Assembly: GCA_903868035.1 (NCBI GenBank)
Contig: CAIPTQ010000387.1
Location: 1 to 9,496, forward strand
Reading direction: 5' to 3'
Length of the DNA stretch: 9,496 bases
Source: an uncultured Phycisphaerales bacterium
GTDB taxonomy: Bacteria > Planctomycetota > Phycisphaerae > WQYP01
The notes under the pieces are model-generated. The model was not told where the DNA came from, did no database searches, and saw only the letters and a program-made list of their open reading frames with translations. Of the stretch, positions 7,607 through 9,496 are shown piece by piece (within the stretch, counting starts at the first letter, position 1; each line of letters opens with the position of its first letter). A program made the translations under genes and the position numbers.

Positions 7607-7813
7607 TCACTGCCCCGCGATTAACTCATGCTTCCCCCCCGCCACCTCCACCGCCACGCTCCCCTCACGCAGCGTCCCCTTCACCGGTCGCCCATCCACC
7701 TGCGCCCGCGCGCCCCAATCCCCCGGCAAACGCACCTCCGCCCCAATCCCCGCCGGCCCAAGGCTGCATATCTTATCGTATTTCACACCGTTGCCCATTC
7801 CATCCCGGCCCAT
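7607..7813 (-). pseudogene. Orphan 68-codon ORF resembling the C-terminal tail of a lost larger protein
   Basis: The translation runs from ATG 7813 to a TGA at 7607. From about residue 16 it has the alternating pattern of beta strands ending a secreted or carbohydrate-active enzyme (EVRLPGDWGARAQVDGRPV, then VAVEVAGGKHEL). Codon third positions are strongly G/C, like real genes here. Upstream the frame meets a TGA at 7844-7846 and beyond that reads as nonsense, so no longer gene can be rebuilt. The first ~15 residues come from a G-rich tract and are probably not native coding sequence. It could be a gene remnant or a small unrecognised protein; I assign no function. Confidence 0.4.
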
Positions 7814-7832
7814 TCCCCTATTCCCCGCCCCC
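7804..7832 (-). promoter_or_regulatory. G-quadruplex-forming motif on the minus strand
   Basis: Reading the minus strand there are five G runs of three to five (GGGGG, GGGG, GGGG, GGG, GGG) separated by spacers of one to four bases. This meets the usual G3+N1-7 rule. It overlaps the start of the orphan ORF and lies upstream of the divergent glycosyltransferase gene. Regulatory meaning unknown. Confidence 0.5.
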
Positions 7833-7942
7833 GCCTTTGGGTATCATGACTCCCCATGATGCCTGTATGTGGGCATGACACGATTGGGTATGGCGCTGCA
7901 CACGCCATTCGCGGCCAGTGTTCATGCGGCTGGTTCCTCCGG

Positions 7943-7977
7943 CCACTGACCGCTGGCCACTGACCACTGACCACTGC
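7943..7977 (+). repeat. Five contiguous heptanucleotide repeats (ccactga family)
   Basis: The five units are ccactga, ccgctgg, ccactga, ccactga and ccactgc with no gaps. This resembles the short tandemly repeated repetitive heptanucleotides known from cyanobacteria. It lies just before the glycosyltransferase gene, inside the 5' extension of its frame, where it would encode an unlikely N-terminus (DRWPLTTDH). It therefore argues for a start downstream of it. Confidence 0.75.
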
Positions 7978-7992
7978 AATGGGTGCCCGGCT

Positions 7993-9279
7993 GTGACAGT
8001 CTCGACCTTCTTTTTCTTCATCTGGGTGGCCGCGTTGCTGCTGGCCATCTGGGCCGCGCGCATCGCCCAGCGCTTCGGCATGCGCCTCCCCCGCTACATG
8101 AACCGCCCCATCGAAATCGAAGGCGACACCTGGCCCCGCGTCGCCGTCATCCTCCCCATCAAGGGCGTCGATGACGACACCCATGCCAATATCCAATCCC
8201 TCCTCAACCAGGATTACCCCGAATACCGCCTCATCTTCGCCGTCGAATCCGACGAAGACCCCGTCGTCAACCTCCTCGAAAAACTCGCCACCGAGGACAG
8301 CCGCATCGAAATCGTCATCGCCGGCCTGGCCGTCAGCCGCGGGCAAAAAGTCCACAACCAGCTCGCCGCCGTCGAGCGCACCTCCGAGCATGACGAGGTC
8401 CTGGCCTTCATGGATGCCGACGCCCGGCCCAATACCCAATGGCTCCGCGCGCTGGTCGCCCCGCTCACGCGCGAGGAGATCGGCGCCACCACCGGCTACC
8501 GCTATTACGTCCCCGTCACCGAGCACACCGCCAACAAAATCGTTGCCGTCCTCAACGCCCAGGTCGCCGCCCTCTTCGGCCCCTACCGCCGCACCATGGC
8601 CTGGGGCGGCTCGATGGCCATCCGCCGCGTCGATTTCTTCGGGTTCGGCCTCCACGGCCTGTGGCAGCACGCGCTTTCCGACGACTACGTCATGTCCTAT
8701 TGCGTCAAGCACAAGGCCAAGTCCAAAATCCACTTCGTCGCCCAGTGCCTCGTCGCCTCCGAGGCCAACTTCAACTGGGCCTCCCTCTTCGAATTCGCCG
8801 TCCGCCAGTACCGCATCACCAAGGTGTGCGCCCCCATCGTCTGGCTGACCGCCATCGGCGGCGCCCTGCTCTACCTCACCGCCTTCGGCTACACCCTTTT
8901 TAACTCCATTTACGGCTTCTTCGTCTATCTGGGTCCCAGTGTCGCCTTCGGCAGCGAGCATATCAGCCAGATCGCCATGTTCCTCACCATCTACGCCGTC
9001 TCCGCCCTCCGCGGCTATATGCTCGTCCGCGGGGGACAGGCCCTCCTCCCCGAACACCAGGCCCCCATACGCTCGGCCACCCTCTGGGCCACCCTGGGCA
9101 TGCCCTGGTGCTACCTCATTAATCTCCTGGCCCTGCTGGGCGCCGCCTTCGGGCGGACCATCGTTTGGCGCGGCATCGCTTACCAGATGCTTTCCCGCAC
9201 GCACACAGTTGTTTCCCGTCCGCATACCGCCCCACCCTCCCTGCCGCACCGCGCCGATGCGGTTAAAAACAACTATTAA
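7993..9279 (+). CDS. Membrane glycosyltransferase, GT2 fold, ceramide-glucosyltransferase (GT21)-like
   Basis: A 428-residue protein if started at GTG 7993. Residues ~5-23 form an N-terminal membrane helix (FFFFIWVAALLLAIWAA). A GT-A domain follows: VAVILPIKGVDDD at 51-61, the DxD-type motif FMDADARP around Asp141/Asp143, AWGGSMA near 203-209, SDDY with Asp230/Asp231, and RQYRI at 271-275. This order and spacing match GT21 enzymes such as ceramide glucosyltransferase and the hopanoid-associated HpnI group, whose last motif is (Q/R)xxRW; here the Trp is Ile. Several hydrophobic helices follow (~281-315, 323-345, 363-388), then a polar His/Pro-rich tail. It probably moves a sugar from a nucleotide sugar to a membrane lipid at the cytoplasmic face. 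The frame is open back to GTG 7918 and ATG 7924, but that extension is made of heptamer repeats and lacks a ribosome-binding site, whereas GGGTG lies seven bases before 7993. Family likely, acceptor unknown. Confidence 0.85.
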   Translation: MTVSTFFFFIWVAALLLAIWAARIAQRFGMRLPRYMNRPIEIEGDTWPRVAVILPIKGVDDDTHANIQSLLNQDYPEYRLIFAVESDEDPVVNLLEKLATEDSRIEIVIAGLAVSRGQKVHNQLAAVERTSEHDEVLAFMDADARPNTQWLRALVAPLTREEIGATTGYRYYVPVTEHTANKIVAVLNAQVAALFGPYRRTMAWGGSMAIRRVDFFGFGLHGLWQHALSDDYVMSYCVKHKAKSKIHFVAQCLVASEANFNWASLFEFAVRQYRITKVCAPIVWLTAIGGALLYLTAFGYTLFNSIYGFFVYLGPSVAFGSEHISQIAMFLTIYAVSALRGYMLVRGGQALLPEHQAPIRSATLWATLGMPWCYLINLLALLGAAFGRTIVWRGIAYQMLSRTHTVVSRPHTAPPSLPHRADAVKNNY

Positions 9280-9433
9280 TCCGGCTAATACGGCTAATCT
9301 GGCGTTTTTCCGGCGTTTTTTCCCTTTAAAAAATTATTTTTTGTTCCTTCACGTATTCTTTAGGATGCGATTGTTAAGGTTTGATTTATAAATTGAAAGC
9401 CCATTTTTAGGCTTCTTTTTGGAGGATCATGCC
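9280..9433 (+). promoter_or_regulatory. AT-rich leader/promoter region of the gene at the right edge
   Basis: This 154-bp stretch is far AT-richer than the flanking genes. It starts with short direct repeats (cggctaat twice, then ggcgttttt twice, 9282-9319), which end in T runs and may help end transcription of the glycosyltransferase gene. An A6/T6 tract follows at 9328-9342. TATAAA at 9387-9392 is a good -10 candidate, but I find no matching -35. GGAGGA at 9421-9426 is a strong ribosome-binding site seven bases before GTG 9434. Confidence 0.4.
9397..9420 (+). terminator. Hairpin with T run directly before a ribosome-binding site
   Basis: aagcc (9397-9401) pairs with ggctt (9410-9414) across an eight-base loop and is followed by C and five T. 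This is the form of a weak intrinsic terminator. It ends at the base before the GGAGGA of the next gene, so it could be the terminator of the upstream gene or an attenuator in the leader of the downstream one. Confidence 0.45.
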
Positions 9434-9496
9434 GTGGCGAAAAACACACGTATTTTGGCGATTCTTTTGATGGCAGTGGCCATGGCGATGCCTGCG
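9434..9496 (+). CDS. Start of a secreted protein gene (signal peptide only), cut by the right edge
   Basis: Only 21 codons are visible. Starting at GTG 9434 the frame reads as a classical signal peptide: basic N-region AKNTR, hydrophobic core ILAILLMAVAMAM, then PA at the edge. GGAGGA lies seven bases upstream, a near-ideal ribosome-binding site. The nearer-looking ATG at 9429 is in another frame and stops after 13 residues at 9470, so GTG is the start. The mature protein cannot be identified. Confidence 0.75.
   Translation, partial: MAKNTRILAILLMAVAMAMPA

Noticed and set aside
7859..7876. Hairpin atgcc/ggcat upstream of the glycosyltransferase gene
   Set aside because: Five pairs with an eight-base loop, no T run and no link to a gene end; easily chance.
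7783..9249. Long minus-strand open frame (488 codons) opposite the glycosyltransferase
   Set aside because: Its translation is a compositional shadow rich in Gly, Asp, Glu and Val with no recognisable domain, while the plus strand carries clear glycosyltransferase motifs and membrane helices.
9328..9342. A6-TTA-T6 inverted repeat as a terminator
   Set aside because: The stem is only A:T pairs with a three-base loop and would be unstable; more likely an A-tract or promoter-associated AT-rich element.

Overview
The window looks like a GC-rich stretch (AT-richer locally) of a planctomycete genome, possibly of the Phycisphaerae. The main clue is the N-terminus of the central protein, whose motif FEPLEARTLLSG after a short Arg-rich start matches the 'LEPR-XLL' signature of large exported Planctomycetota proteins. 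The assignment to phylum is an inference from that motif, not from a marker gene.

Layout. From the left edge to 7446 everything is on the minus strand. Positions 1-2952 hold a very large reading frame that runs off the left edge. It encodes a secreted or surface protein with an alpha/beta-hydrolase (lipase-like) head and six ~100-residue repeats. Positions 3233-6022 hold its complete paralogue with the same head and five repeats. Positions 6154-7446 encode a secreted GH105-type unsaturated glucuronyl/galacturonyl hydrolase. An orphan 68-codon minus-strand ORF (7607-7813) reads like the C-terminal tail of a lost enzyme. On the plus strand, 7993-9279 encodes a membrane glycosyltransferase of the ceramide-glucosyltransferase (GT21-like) type. 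At 9434 a GTG-started gene with a clear signal peptide begins and leaves the right edge.

How the genes relate. The two hydrolase-repeat proteins are tandem paralogues. Their heads and first repeats are well diverged, but their last ~520 bp in common are nearly identical even at silent positions, which points to recent gene conversion or segmental recombination. The left gene is also a mosaic in base composition. The gaps between the minus-strand genes (131 and 280 bp) are large enough for separate promoters, so a single operon is not evident. With the GH105 enzyme they suggest an outward-facing degradative or surface function. The glycosyltransferase is divergently placed and probably independent, acting on a membrane lipid.

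No tRNA, rRNA, CRISPR array, transposase or phage gene was seen. The intergenic regions hold short hairpins, a heptanucleotide tandem repeat, a G-quadruplex motif and a terminator/attenuator-like hairpin.
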